From Pseudomonas sp. Irchel 3H7 (GTDB taxonomy: Bacteria; Pseudomonadota; Gammaproteobacteria; Pseudomonadales; Pseudomonadaceae), in contig NZ_FYEA01000011.1 of the NCBI RefSeq assembly GCF_900187605.1, forward strand, positions 186,001-250,000: a stretch of DNA of 64,000 nt, given 5' to 3'. Under the pieces are notes generated by a model. That model worked only from the letters and a program-made list of their open reading frames with translations, did not search any database and was not told the origin of the DNA. The translations under genes were made by a program, and so were the position numbers. Of this stretch, positions 16,818 through 25,303 are shown piece after piece; the stretch's first letter is position 1, and every line of letters begins with the position of its first letter.

Positions 16818-17975
16818 CTATCCCCGGCGATCCAGCAGATTGACCACCACCCGATCCACCCAGCCCCACACCCGCTGCTTGACCCGCCGCCACAACGGCC
16901 GGCGCCGCCACTCTTCCAGACTCACTTGCTGACTCAGCCCGAAGTCCTTGACGAAACTCGCCTCTACCGCTGCTGTCAACGACGGATCCAGCGCCTCCAG
17001 ATTTGCCTCCAGATTGAAGCGCAGGTTCCAGTGATCGAAGTTGCACGAACCGATGCTCACCCAATCGTCGACCAGCACCATTTTCAAATGCAGAAAGCAC
17101 GGCTGGTATTCGAAGATCCGCACCCCGGCTTTGAGCAGTCGTGGGTAGTAGCGATGCCCGGCGTAACGCACTGACGGGTGATCGGTGCGCGGCCCGGTCA
17201 GCAGCAGCCGCACGTCGACACCGCGTGCGGCAGCCTTGCGCAGGGAGCGGCGGATTTTCCACGTTGGCAGGAAGTACGGTGTGGCCATCCAAATGCGTTT
17301 TTGCCCACTGTTCAAAGCGCGGAACAGCGACTGCAGAATGTCACGATGCTGGCGGGCATCGGCATACGCCACACGGCCCATGCCCTCGCCCTTGTCCGGC
17401 ACCCGAGGCAGGCGCGGCAGACCGAAATGCGCGGCCGGGCGCCAGGCGCGGCGATAGCGGTTGGCGATCCACTGACGGTCGAAGAGCAATTGCCAGTCGA
17501 TCACCAGCGGGCCGCGGATCTCGACCATCACTTCGTGCCATTCGCTGCTGTCATGGCCCGGCGTCCAGAACTCATCGGTGACACCGGTGCCACCGACCAC
17601 CGCGAGACATTGATCGACCAGCAGCAATTTGCGGTGATCGCGATAGAAGTTGCCGACCCAGCGCCGCCAGTTCAGCCGATTGTAGAAACGCAGTTCGACC
17701 CCGGCATGAGTCAGACGCTGACGCAGATTGAGGGTGAAAGCGAGGCTGCCGTAATCATCGAACAAGCAACGCACACGCACGCCACGTTCGGCCGCCAAAA
17801 CCAGCGCCTGCACAATGGTTTCGGCACAAGCACCAGCCTCGACCAGATACAACTCCAGCTCGATCTGCTCCTGCGCGCCAGCGATCTGCTCGAGCATGCG
17901 CGGAAAGAAATGCGGGCCGTCGATCAACAGTTCGAACCGGTTGCCATCCCGCCACGGGAACACCGCGCCGCGCAT
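16818..17975 (-). CDS. clsB: Phospholipase D-family cardiolipin synthase, ClsB-like
   Basis: A 385-residue PLD-superfamily enzyme with two HKD motifs: DHRKLLLVD (His114, Lys116, Asp121) and LHLKMVLVDD (His296, Lys298, Asp303). Size, absence of N-terminal membrane helices and the segment ELELYLVEAGACAETI match the YbhO/ClsB branch, which makes cardiolipin from phosphatidylglycerol and other phospholipids at the inner membrane. A general phosphatidyltransferase is the alternative. Its ATG begins 1 nt after the stop of the yceI-like gene, so the two are translationally linked. Confidence 0.88.
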   Translation of the reverse strand: MRGAVFPWRDGNRFELLIDGPHFFPRMLEQIAGAQEQIELELYLVEAGACAETIVQALVLAAERGVRVRCLFDDYGSLAFTLNLRQRLTHAGVELRFYNRLNWRRWVGNFYRDHRKLLLVDQCLAVVGGTGVTDEFWTPGHDSSEWHEVMVEIRGPLVIDWQLLFDRQWIANRYRRAWRPAAHFGLPRLPRVPDKGEGMGRVAYADARQHRDILQSLFRALNSGQKRIWMATPYFLPTWKIRRSLRKAAARGVDVRLLLTGPRTDHPSVRYAGHRYYPRLLKAGVRIFEYQPCFLHLKMVLVDDWVSIGSCNFDHWNLRFNLEANLEALDPSLTAAVEASFVKDFGLSQQVSLEEWRRRPLWRRVKQRVWGWVDRVVVNLLDRRG

Positions 17976-17976
17976 G

Positions 17977-18567
17977 TCAGCGCGCCGTGAAGATCAGCAC
18001 CGCACCCACCGGCACCGACAGACTGATCGCCGACAGATCGGCGAGTTTGCGCAGGCTTTCCAGCCCCGGCACGAGGTCGAAATCCTCGGCGTTGATCACC
18101 AGCGGCTCGAGGGTGACCACTTGAAAACGACGATCATCGAGACGCGTCGCCAGCAGTTCGGCGGGATATTCGTGTTGTTTGCCGTGCAGGTTGACGGTCA
18201 GCGGCAGACGTAATTCCAGCTGCGCACCGGGGGCCAGATCGTTGATCGGGCGCAAATCAATCTGCGTGGTGATGGTCGCTTCGGGGAATTGCTCGATCTG
18301 GAACAGCTCCTTGCGCATGCGTTCGTCGCGCAGCGGGATGCCGCTGTTGATCGAATCCAGCTCGACTTCGACTTCGGCGCGCCCATTGGGGTCGACCTTG
18401 CCATGCAGCACCAGAAAGCGCTGCACTTCGGAAATGTGGGCGTTTTTCGTGCTGACGAACGACAGCCGCGACGACTCGCCGTCCAGATACCAATTGGCCT
18501 GCGCCGGCAGCGCGACGGCGGCGAGCAGCAGGCTGGACAGGGTTGCACTGAGGGAGCGGTTGAACAT
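17977..18567 (-). CDS. YceI-family periplasmic protein
   Basis: A 196-residue protein with a signal peptide (MFNRSLSATLSSLLLAAVALPAQA) and a YceI lipocalin-like domain (WYLDGESSRLSFVSTKN, VELDSINSGIPLRDERMRKEL, LTVNLHGKQH). YceI-like proteins bind isoprenoids or other lipids in the periplasm. ATG 18567 gives the clean signal peptide. The downstream phospholipid enzyme is translationally coupled, which suggests an envelope lipid role (inference). Confidence 0.92.
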   Translation of the reverse strand: MFNRSLSATLSSLLLAAVALPAQANWYLDGESSRLSFVSTKNAHISEVQRFLVLHGKVDPNGRAEVEVELDSINSGIPLRDERMRKELFQIEQFPEATITTQIDLRPINDLAPGAQLELRLPLTVNLHGKQHEYPAELLATRLDDRRFQVVTLEPLVINAEDFDLVPGLESLRKLADLSAISLSVPVGAVLIFTAR

Positions 18568-18663
18568 TGAACACTCGTGGGGCCGATAAACCTGCACGAA
18601 CCTTAACCGCCTATGCCGTTATTGCAAACTCGGTCGCCGCAAATCTATCAATTGATGAAAATC

Positions 18664-18756
18664 CCTGTGGGAGCTGGCTTGCCAGCGATGGCGGTGTATC
18701 AGTCACACAAATATTGCCTGTGCCGACGCAATCGCTGGCAAGCCAGCTCCCACAGG
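18664..18756. repeat. REP inverted pair (ggcttgccagcg family)
   Basis: CCTGTGGGAGCTGGCTTGCC starting at 18664 is mirrored by GGCAAGCCAGCTCCCACAGG ending at 18756. It sits between two minus-strand operons. Confidence 0.92.
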
Positions 18757-18786
18757 GGCCTCTGTTCACAGGAGGATTGCGGGTTT

Positions 18787-19083
18787 TCAGGGGTTCAGGC
18801 GGCAGCCCAAGCGTTCGCTCAACCACTGGGCGCGGTGGCTGCGGCCCATGCCGCTGACCGTGATGGTTTTGCTGGCAGGGTCATCGGTGAACTGGCTGGT
18901 CGGCAACCATTGTTTGACATAGCCACGGCAATATTCGGCGTCGTTGTTCATCACATAACGGCACGAACAATATTCCTTGGCGGTGTACGCGCTGATGATG
19001 TCGGGGAAGGCCCACAGATTTTCGCGCTCGTAGACGACCCAGCCGAGCAGCAAAACCAGCAGCAACAGCAAAAAGCGCTTCAT
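18787..19083 (-). CDS. Small single-pass membrane protein, unknown function
   Basis: A 98-residue protein with an N-terminal hydrophobic segment (MKRFLLLLLVLLLGWVVYER) and a soluble part with four cysteines (YCSCRYVMNNDAEYC and GCRLNP), probably facing the periplasm where the cysteines could form disulfides. Its ATG overlaps the stop of the upstream beta-lactamase-fold hydrolase by 4 nt (ATGA type), so the two are translationally coupled and likely work together. No known domain was recognised. Confidence 0.82.
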   Translation of the reverse strand: MKRFLLLLLVLLLGWVVYERENLWAFPDIISAYTAKEYCSCRYVMNNDAEYCRGYVKQWLPTSQFTDDPASKTITVSGMGRSHRAQWLSERLGCRLNP

Positions 19084-20153
19084 GGCCGCACCGCCTTCAG
19101 CACGCGTTTGAGCAATTCGTTGTGGCGATAACTGCCGTCGCGGTCATCGGCGTAGCGCACGATCACCAGGTTGGCGCTGGGGATTACGTACAGCGCCTGG
19201 CCCCAATGGCCAAGCGCGGCGAAGGTGTCGGGCGGTGCATCGGGCCACGGTGACAAGGCGCCATCGGCCGGACGATTGAGCCACCATTGGCCGCCAGGCA
19301 CCGCTTCGTCCTGATGAGCCTTGTAACCGGCGAAGGGCTGCCGATTGAAGTCGACCCAGTCCTTGGGCAGCAGTTGCCGATCGTTCCAGCGCCCGTCACG
19401 GCCCATCAACAGCCCGACGCGCGCCAGATCCCTTGCCGTCAGGTAAGCGTAAGACGACGCGACAAACGTGCCGCTGGCATCGGTCTCCCAAACAGCGTGG
19501 CGAATGCCCAACGGCCCGAACAACGCCTCCCACGGATAATCCGCATAACGCTGCGGGCCGACGATCGTTTTCAACGCTGCCGCCAAGAGATTGCTGTCGC
19601 CACTGGAATAGCGGAAGGCCTGCCCCGGTTCGGCGTAGGCATCGTGATCGGCGGTAAACGCAGCCATGTCGCGATGACCACGGGTATAGAGCATCGCCAC
19701 CACCGAGGATTTCAGCGGGGCGTATTCGTAGTCTTCCTGCCAATCGATACCAGAGGCCCAGTGCAGCAGATCGGCGATTTTTATCGCCGGGTGTTTGGTC
19801 AGTGACGGGTAAAACTTCGCGGCCGGATCGTCGAGTTTGAACAGGCCCTCGCCGTAGGCCACACCGAGCACGCTGGCCATCAGGCTTTTGCTGATCGACC
19901 AGGTCAGGTGCGGGGTTTGTGCTGTGGTCGGGCCGGCGTAGCGTTCGTAGATGATCTGGCCGTCGCGGATGATCAGCAGCGCGTCGGTGCGGATGCCTTG
20001 GCGGGTGCTGTCATCGCGGGGCGGGAAGGCGTAATGATCCAGCGCCTCTGTATCGGTGACCTTCGGGCCGGTTGGCCATTCTTCACCCGGCCATTGTTCG
20101 GCGTGAACGGTGAAGGTGATCAGCAGCAGAAACAGCGACAGGCCTTTGCACAT
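19080..20153 (-). CDS. Secreted serine hydrolase of the beta-lactamase/class C (AmpC-like) family
   Basis: A 357-residue protein with a signal peptide (to about HA18). The serine-Lys catalytic pair of the beta-lactamase fold is in TWSISKSLMAS (Ser86-x-x-Lys89), and the second motif is FRYSSGDSN. GHWGQALYVIPSANLVIV near the end replaces the KTG-type motif. Family members are esterases, peptidases or 6-aminohexanoate-dimer hydrolases more often than true lactamases; substrate unknown. It is the first gene of a two-gene operon with a small membrane protein. Confidence 0.9.
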   Translation of the reverse strand: MCKGLSLFLLLITFTVHAEQWPGEEWPTGPKVTDTEALDHYAFPPRDDSTRQGIRTDALLIIRDGQIIYERYAGPTTAQTPHLTWSISKSLMASVLGVAYGEGLFKLDDPAAKFYPSLTKHPAIKIADLLHWASGIDWQEDYEYAPLKSSVVAMLYTRGHRDMAAFTADHDAYAEPGQAFRYSSGDSNLLAAALKTIVGPQRYADYPWEALFGPLGIRHAVWETDASGTFVASSYAYLTARDLARVGLLMGRDGRWNDRQLLPKDWVDFNRQPFAGYKAHQDEAVPGGQWWLNRPADGALSPWPDAPPDTFAALGHWGQALYVIPSANLVIVRYADDRDGSYRHNELLKRVLKAVRP

Positions 20154-20226
20154 GGTGGGGGCTCATGGAAAGAACCTGCTGAGACTAGTCGGGGTTTATG
20201 ACAAGTATGCGGTGTTATTTAGATTG

Positions 20227-20311
20227 CTATCGCGAGCAGGCGAAGGCCTACAGGGGATCGCATTTCAACTGACGAAACTCGATCAACTGTAGGCCTTCGC
20301 CTGCTCGCGAT
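20227..20311. repeat. REP inverted pair (gagcagg variant)
   Basis: CTATCGCGAGCAGGCGAAGG starting at 20227 is mirrored near-exactly by the arm ending in CTGCTCGCGATGAG at about 20311. This copy has CGAAGGCCTACAG in place of the CTCACTCCTAC seen elsewhere. Confidence 0.85.
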
Positions 20312-20319
20312 GAGGCCCT

Positions 20320-21198
20320 TCAGCCCGCCACCAAAGCCTTGGCCAAGCGCTTGGCCCTGGCACCTGCGGCCAACTGCATCACCCCTTGATCGCGCTGCCA
20401 CATCTGCGCCCATTCTGCCGGCCCGTCAGCCAAGGCCTGACTCACCTCCCCCTCCAGCGCCGCAAACTGCGCAAACAACCCACCCAGCAACACATGTCCG
20501 GCGGGATTGTTCGGCGGTTGCCGGCTCGCCTCGGCACACCCGGCCAACAGCGCCAGCAAACGCAATTGCAGCGCTTGCGGCCAGTCACTGTCCTGCCCGA
20601 CGCCATACAGCCACGCGGTCATCGCGCTCAGCACATAAACGTCCTCCAGGGTGCGGAACGGTTTGACGTAAGCGTCCCAACCATCGCCGGCCAACAACTC
20701 GCACAACGCGTTATCAAGCTGCAGCCGACCATGGCTGATGTCCGGCATCAATGGCAGCGCCGGCAGTTTCTCTACCGTCACACCGGGCTCGCCGGGATAC
20801 ACCACCGCCAGACTCAAGCGCGGCGTTTCACCGGGTGCTTCACTGCGCGCAGCGATCAGCAACCAGTCCGCCGCATCGCCGGCCGTGACGAAATCCTTGC
20901 GCCCACTCAGGCGCAAATCGCTCAGCCGCGTGTGCATGTCAGACGGACGCAGACTGCGCTGTTCGGTCGCACACAACGCACCGAGGCTCAGCGGCGCACT
21001 CGGCCACAACATGCGCAAGGCCGCCTGATATCCGACTAAAAACGCCAGCCCCGGCGTCGCCATCCGCCGCCCGCCCGCGACCGCCAATTCGAACGGCGTG
21101 ACGTTGCCCAGTTGCTGCAACAACGTCGCAAAACCCTCGGCCAGGTCAGCAACGGCGGGCAATCGGTCAGGGCTGTGCAGCAGATCTGGCCAGGGCAT
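20320..21198 (-). CDS. Short acyl-CoA dehydrogenase-like protein
   Basis: A 292-residue protein that resembles the acyl-CoA dehydrogenase fold but is about 90 residues shorter than normal. Recognisable parts are an N-terminal helical domain, a middle beta-domain segment (LSDLRLSGRKDFVTAGDAAD, LLIAARSEAPGETPRLSLAVVY) and a short helical C terminus. The typical substrate and FAD motifs are not clear, so activity is doubtful. ATG 21198 has GAGGAG 6 nt upstream. It is divergent from olsB, 153 bp away. Confidence 0.65.
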   Translation of the reverse strand: MPWPDLLHSPDRLPAVADLAEGFATLLQQLGNVTPFELAVAGGRRMATPGLAFLVGYQAALRMLWPSAPLSLGALCATEQRSLRPSDMHTRLSDLRLSGRKDFVTAGDAADWLLIAARSEAPGETPRLSLAVVYPGEPGVTVEKLPALPLMPDISHGRLQLDNALCELLAGDGWDAYVKPFRTLEDVYVLSAMTAWLYGVGQDSDWPQALQLRLLALLAGCAEASRQPPNNPAGHVLLGGLFAQFAALEGEVSQALADGPAEWAQMWQRDQGVMQLAAGARAKRLAKALVAG

Positions 21199-21351
21199 AA
21201 GAGGCTCCTCGTGGGCTGTCATATAAGCATCACCAAAGGTTCATGGCGATGACACCGGGGCTACATAGCCTGACTTTGCACAACACGGCTGCATAAAGAA
21301 AGTCGATCGGCTGCAACCCACGACGGGTTAAAGGCCCGTACGGAGATTCAC

Positions 21352-22107
21352 ATGACTCAGATCGCCCGCATCAGCGACACCGGCAATGAACGCCGCCTGC
21401 AAGCCGAACGCCTGATCGGCGCCGAGGCCTTGCAGCAAGCCCAGGCCCTGCGCTTCAACGTCTTCAGCGGCGAGTTCAACGCCAAATTGAAAGGCGCGGA
21501 GCTGGGTCTGGACATGGATGATTATGATGTTCACTGCAGCCACATCGGCGTGCGTGATCTGAACACCGGCCGTTTGGTCGCGACCACGCGTTTGCTTGAT
21601 CACACCGCCGCCAGCAGCCTCGGCAAGTTCTACAGCGAAGAAGAATTCAGCCTGCACGGCCTCGCCCATCTGCAAGGCCCGATCCTCGAAATCGGCCGCA
21701 CCTGCGTCGACCCGGCGTACCGCAACGGCGGCACCATTGCGGTGTTGTGGGGCGAGTTGGCCGAAGTGCTGAATCAGGGCGGCTACAGCTATCTGATGGG
21801 TTGCGCGAGCATCCCCATGCAGGACGGCGGCATCCAGGCCCACGCGATCATGCAGCGCCTGCGCGAACGTTATCTGTGCACCGAACACCTGCGCGCCGAG
21901 CCGAAAAATCCGCTGCCGACGCTGGATATTCCATCGAACGTGATCGCGGAAATGCCGCCACTGCTCAAGGCTTATATGCGTCTGGGCGCGAAGATCTGCG
22001 GCGAGCCGTGCTGGGACGAAGATTTCCAGGTCGCCGACGTGTTTATCCTGCTCAAACGCGACGAACTCTGCCCGCGCTACGCCAAGCACTTCAAGGCGGC
22101 CGTGTGA
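21352..22107 (+). CDS. olsB: L-ornithine N(alpha)-acyltransferase OlsB
   Basis: A 251-residue GNAT-like acyltransferase that attaches a 3-hydroxyacyl chain from acyl-ACP to ornithine, the first step of ornithine-lipid synthesis. The family pattern is seen in LRFNVFSGEFNAKLKG (residues ~34-49), TTRLLDHTAA, EIGRTCVDPAYRNGGTIAVLW and YLMGCASIPMQDGG. GGAG lies upstream of ATG 21352. Its stop overlaps the olsA start by 1 nt (TGATG). Ornithine lipids replace phospholipids under phosphate limitation; no Pho box was identified here. Confidence 0.95.
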   Translation: MTQIARISDTGNERRLQAERLIGAEALQQAQALRFNVFSGEFNAKLKGAELGLDMDDYDVHCSHIGVRDLNTGRLVATTRLLDHTAASSLGKFYSEEEFSLHGLAHLQGPILEIGRTCVDPAYRNGGTIAVLWGELAEVLNQGGYSYLMGCASIPMQDGGIQAHAIMQRLRERYLCTEHLRAEPKNPLPTLDIPSNVIAEMPPLLKAYMRLGAKICGEPCWDEDFQVADVFILLKRDELCPRYAKHFKAAV

Positions 22108-22898
22108 TGAGCCGGTTGCGCGTATACGCGCGGATCGCGCGGGTGCTGCTGGTGGTAGCTCTGGGGTTGACCATGGCCAGCGTCTTTGGCGTGTTTGAAC
22201 GCATTGGCCTGGCGCATTCGATGGAGCGGCGTCAGCGCTGGTCGCGCTTCTTCATGGCGCGCCTGAGCAACGCCCTGCCCTTTCGGGTGACGGTGCACGG
22301 TGAGCTGCCGAAGCAGCCGATGCTGTGGGTCAGCAATCATGTGTCGTGGACCGACATTCCGCTGCTCGGCATGCTCACGCCGCTGTCGTTTCTGTCCAAG
22401 GCCGAAGTGCGCACCTGGCCGGTGGCCGGTTGGCTCGCGGCGAAGGCTGGCAGCCTGTTCATCCGTCGCGGTTCGGGCGACAGCCAGTTGATCCGCAAGC
22501 AGATGACCCGTCATCTGCAAACCGAGCATGCGTTGCTGATGTTTCCGGAAGGCACCACCACCGATGGCCGTTCGCTGCGCACCTTTCACGGCCGTTTGCT
22601 GGCGGCGGCGATTGATTCCGACGTGATGCTGCAACCGGTGGCGATTCGTTATCTGCGTGACGGCGAAATCGATGCGCTGGCGCCGTTCATTGGCGACGAT
22701 GATCTGCTCTCGCACCTGATGCGCCTGTTCAGCAATGATTGCGGCGATGTTGAAGTGCACTTGCTCAAGCCGATGGCCTGTCAGGGACGAGAGCGTGCTG
22801 CGCTGGCGTTTGAAGCGCAGCAGGCGGTGCAGAAGGCGTTGTTTGGCGCAATTCCGGAAACCCTACAATCCCCAATGCGTCCGGCAATCGCTGCCTGA
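22107..22898 (+). CDS. olsA: Lyso-ornithine lipid O-acyltransferase OlsA (PlsC family)
   Basis: A 263-residue membrane-associated 1-acyl-glycerol-3-phosphate-type acyltransferase. The PlsC motifs are NHVSWTDIP (His-x4-Asp), AGSLFIRRGSGD, and FPEGTTTDG. An N-terminal membrane helix is at residues ~12-30. It acylates lyso-ornithine lipid made by OlsB, the gene with which it is translationally coupled. Confidence 0.93.
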   Translation: MSRLRVYARIARVLLVVALGLTMASVFGVFERIGLAHSMERRQRWSRFFMARLSNALPFRVTVHGELPKQPMLWVSNHVSWTDIPLLGMLTPLSFLSKAEVRTWPVAGWLAAKAGSLFIRRGSGDSQLIRKQMTRHLQTEHALLMFPEGTTTDGRSLRTFHGRLLAAAIDSDVMLQPVAIRYLRDGEIDALAPFIGDDDLLSHLMRLFSNDCGDVEVHLLKPMACQGRERAALAFEAQQAVQKALFGAIPETLQSPMRPAIAA

Positions 22899-22925
22899 AA
22901 TACAAATCCTGAAATCGCCTTGGCC

Positions 22926-23019
22926 CCTGTGGGAGCTGGCTTGCCAGCGATAGCGGTAGACCAGCCGACACGAATGTTGAATGTGCTGACGCCATCGCTG
23001 GCAAGCCAGCTCTCACAGG
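22926..23019. repeat. REP inverted pair (ggcttgccagcg family)
   Basis: CCTGTGGGAGCTGGCTTGCC starting near 22926 is mirrored by an arm with one mismatch (GCAAGCCAGCTCTCACAGG) ending at 23019. It separates the convergent olsA and acpH genes. Confidence 0.9.
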
Positions 23020-23022
23020 GAT

Positions 23023-23601
23023 TCAGGGTGTTGGTGGGGATTGGGCGAAGTCCTGGAGTTGCGGGTAGAAGAGCCGGAAGTCTTCACTGAGCGGCTCATA
23101 CAACCGCCGCAATTCCTGCATCGCACCCGCCAGTTCCTCCGGCCGGCTCAAGCGCCGCGAGATCCCGCGCAACACCTGCTCCAGCACTTCAAATTCCTGA
23201 TACGAACCCAGCCAGTCATTGGCGACCATGTGCGGGGCAATCTTCGCCAGTCGCTCGGGCAGTTGCCGCTCGCGGGTCAGAACCCGATAAACGTCAGCGG
23301 TGAAAACCTCCAGCGGCTGATCGGCATACAGCCGCCAGTCCCGCGCCAGGCAATGATCGAAAAACACATCGAGCACAATCCCGGCATAACGCCGGCGCGT
23401 GTCGGAAAACCGCCCCAGGGCGATATCCACCAGCGGATGGCGATCGGTGAATACATCGATCCGTCGATGCAATTGAATGGCCGCCTCGACCTCGGGCGCA
23501 AACTGCCCTTGCAGCCGGCCTTTGACGAAGTCGCCATACAGACTGCCGAGCAGTTGCCCGGGGCGCTGGCCACCGAGGTGTAAATGTGCGAGATAGTTCA
23601 T
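23023..23601 (-). CDS. acpH: Acyl carrier protein phosphodiesterase AcpH
   Basis: A 192-residue protein of the ACP phosphodiesterase (DUF479) family. The start MNYLAHLHLGGQRPGQLLGS and the motifs LYGDFVKG, HRRIDVFTDRHP, and VFFDHCLARDW hold the metal-binding His/Asp residues. It hydrolyses phosphopantetheine from holo-ACP in the cytoplasm. Length matches E. coli AcpH (193). Confidence 0.94.
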   Translation of the reverse strand: MNYLAHLHLGGQRPGQLLGSLYGDFVKGRLQGQFAPEVEAAIQLHRRIDVFTDRHPLVDIALGRFSDTRRRYAGIVLDVFFDHCLARDWRLYADQPLEVFTADVYRVLTRERQLPERLAKIAPHMVANDWLGSYQEFEVLEQVLRGISRRLSRPEELAGAMQELRRLYEPLSEDFRLFYPQLQDFAQSPPTP

Positions 23602-23647
23602 GGGCGCAGCTTAGCACTGCGGCCCATAAGCCATACACCCATGTATC

Positions 23648-23750
23648 GTTATAACGCGATATACCAATTTATGCTGGCGTCAGATCAAAATCATATTGGT
23701 GTATCGCGATCTAACGATTTATATTTCGCCACATCGCGATATAGCGTTGT
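23648..23750. promoter_or_regulatory. Probable ArsR-family operator cluster upstream of the arsR-MFS-xenB genes
   Basis: Three related sites share the core CGCGAT: TAACGCGATATAC at 23652-23664, GTATCGCGATCTAACGA at 23701-23717 and ACATCGCGATATAGCG at 23731-23746. The region is AT-rich and lies within 125 bp of the ArsR start. Repeated imperfect palindromes of this size suit a dimeric winged-helix repressor. Confidence 0.6.
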
Positions 23751-23771
23751 ACACATTGTGAGCACCCTGCC

Positions 23772-24074
23772 ATGAACCTCGACCTCGACGAAATAATAAA
23801 AGCCCTGGCGCACCCAGTACGGCGAGACATCCTCAACTGGCTGAAAGACCCGAAGAACGAATTTCCGGAACAGTTGCACAACCACGAGTACGGCATCTGC
23901 GCCGGGCAGATCGATCAGCGCTGCGGTTTGTCGCAGTCGACCGTTTCTGCACACCTCGCGACGTTGCAACGCGCCGGTCTGATCAGCAGCCAGAAGGCCG
24001 GTCAATGGCACTTTTTCAAACGAAACGAGGACGTGATCCAGGCGTTCCTCAGCACCCTCAGTAAAGAGCTCTGA
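23772..24074 (+). CDS. ArsR-family transcriptional regulator
   Basis: A 100-residue winged-helix protein: IIKALAHPVRRDILNWL (residues 8-24), the recognition helix GLSQSTVSAHLATLQRAGL (52-70) and wing SSQKAGQWHFFKRNE. It lacks the ELCVCDL metal site of arsenic/zinc sensors; the two cysteines (Cys43, Cys51) are near the recognition helix, which could suit sensing of electrophiles or oxidants. It is followed 35 bp later by an MFS exporter and then XenB, so it probably represses this efflux/ene-reductase cluster. Confidence 0.92.
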   Translation: MNLDLDEIIKALAHPVRRDILNWLKDPKNEFPEQLHNHEYGICAGQIDQRCGLSQSTVSAHLATLQRAGLISSQKAGQWHFFKRNEDVIQAFLSTLSKEL

Positions 24075-24108
24075 CCCTTAACGTCAGCCAGCCGACAAGG
24101 AAACCTGC

Positions 24109-25275
24109 ATGCCCCTCTCGCTCCTCATCCTCGCCTTGAGCGCCTTCGCCATCGGCACCACCGAATTCGTCATCATGGGCCTGCTGCCCAATGTGGCGGC
24201 TGACCTCGGTGTGTCGATCCCCGGCGCCGGCTGGCTGGTGACCGGATACGCCCTCGGCGTGGCCATCGGTGCGCCGTTCATGGCGATGGCCACGGCCAAA
24301 CTGCCGCGTAAAGCAGCACTGGTGGCGTTGATGGGCATTTTTATTGTCGGCAACCTGCTCTGTGCGATTGCCAGCGATTACAACGTGCTGATGTTCGCCC
24401 GGGTGATCACTGCGCTGTGCCACGGTGCGTTCTTCGGCATCGGTTCTGTCGTCGCGGCCAATCTGGTGCCAGCGAATAAACGCGCTTCGGCAGTGGCCTT
24501 GATGTTCACCGGCCTGACCCTGGCCAACGTCCTCGGTGTGCCGCTGGGCACTGCGCTGGGTCAGCAATACGGCTGGCGCTCGACCTTCTGGGCGGTGACC
24601 GTCATTGGTGTGATTGCGCTGATCGGCCTGATCCGTTTCCTGCCGGCCAAACGTGACGAAGAGAAGCTCGACATGCGCGCCGAGCTCGCCGCCCTCAAAG
24701 GTGCCGGAATCTGGCTGTCGCTGAGCATGACCGCGCTGTTCGCCGCGTCCGTCTTCACCCTGTTCACCTACGTTGCCCCGCTGCTCGGCGAAGTCACCGG
24801 TGTGTCGCCGCGTGGCGTGACCTGGACGCTGATGCTGATCGGCCTGGGCCTGACTGTCGGCAACATCATCGGCGGCAAACTCGCCGACAAGGGCATGGCC
24901 GCGACGCTGATCGGCGTGTTCATCGCCATGGCCGTGGTCTCGACCGTACTGACCTGGACCAGCGTCGCGCTGATCCCCACCGAAATCACCCTGTTCCTCT
25001 GGGCCACCGCGTGTTTTGCCGCCGTACCGGCCCTGCAAGTCAACGTGGTGACCTTCGGCAAAGCCGCACCGAATCTGGTCTCGACCCTGAACATCGGCGC
25101 CTTCAACGTCGGCAACGCCCTCGGCGCCTGGGTCGGCGGCAGTGTCATCGCTCACGGCTACGGCCTGACCAGCGTGCCACTCGCAGCCGCCGCGCTGGCC
25201 GTGCTCGCTCTGCTGGTGACCCTGATTACTTTCCGTCAGAACGGCAATGCCGATCTGGCCCCTGCTACCAACTGA
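24109..25275 (+). CDS. MFS transporter, DHA1 (AraJ/YdhP-like)
   Basis: A 388-residue inner-membrane transporter with 12 predicted helices. The start LILALSAFAIGTTEFVIMGL is the AraJ/sugar-efflux-like signature of DHA1 drug:H+ antiporters; FARVITALCHGAFFGIGSV matches motif B/C regions. Placed between ArsR and the OYE-family reductase, it probably exports a toxic compound that the reductase also handles (inference). Confidence 0.92.
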   Translation: MPLSLLILALSAFAIGTTEFVIMGLLPNVAADLGVSIPGAGWLVTGYALGVAIGAPFMAMATAKLPRKAALVALMGIFIVGNLLCAIASDYNVLMFARVITALCHGAFFGIGSVVAANLVPANKRASAVALMFTGLTLANVLGVPLGTALGQQYGWRSTFWAVTVIGVIALIGLIRFLPAKRDEEKLDMRAELAALKGAGIWLSLSMTALFAASVFTLFTYVAPLLGEVTGVSPRGVTWTLMLIGLGLTVGNIIGGKLADKGMAATLIGVFIAMAVVSTVLTWTSVALIPTEITLFLWATACFAAVPALQVNVVTFGKAAPNLVSTLNIGAFNVGNALGAWVGGSVIAHGYGLTSVPLAAAALAVLALLVTLITFRQNGNADLAPATN

Positions 25276-25303
25276 TTAACTTTCACCTACGAGGGTTGTA
25301 GAC

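Noticed and set aside
23648..23750. CGCGAT-rich region considered as DnaA/GATC-type origin repeats
   Set aside because: Only three sites, no DnaA boxes, and the position directly before an ArsR gene gives a simpler explanation.
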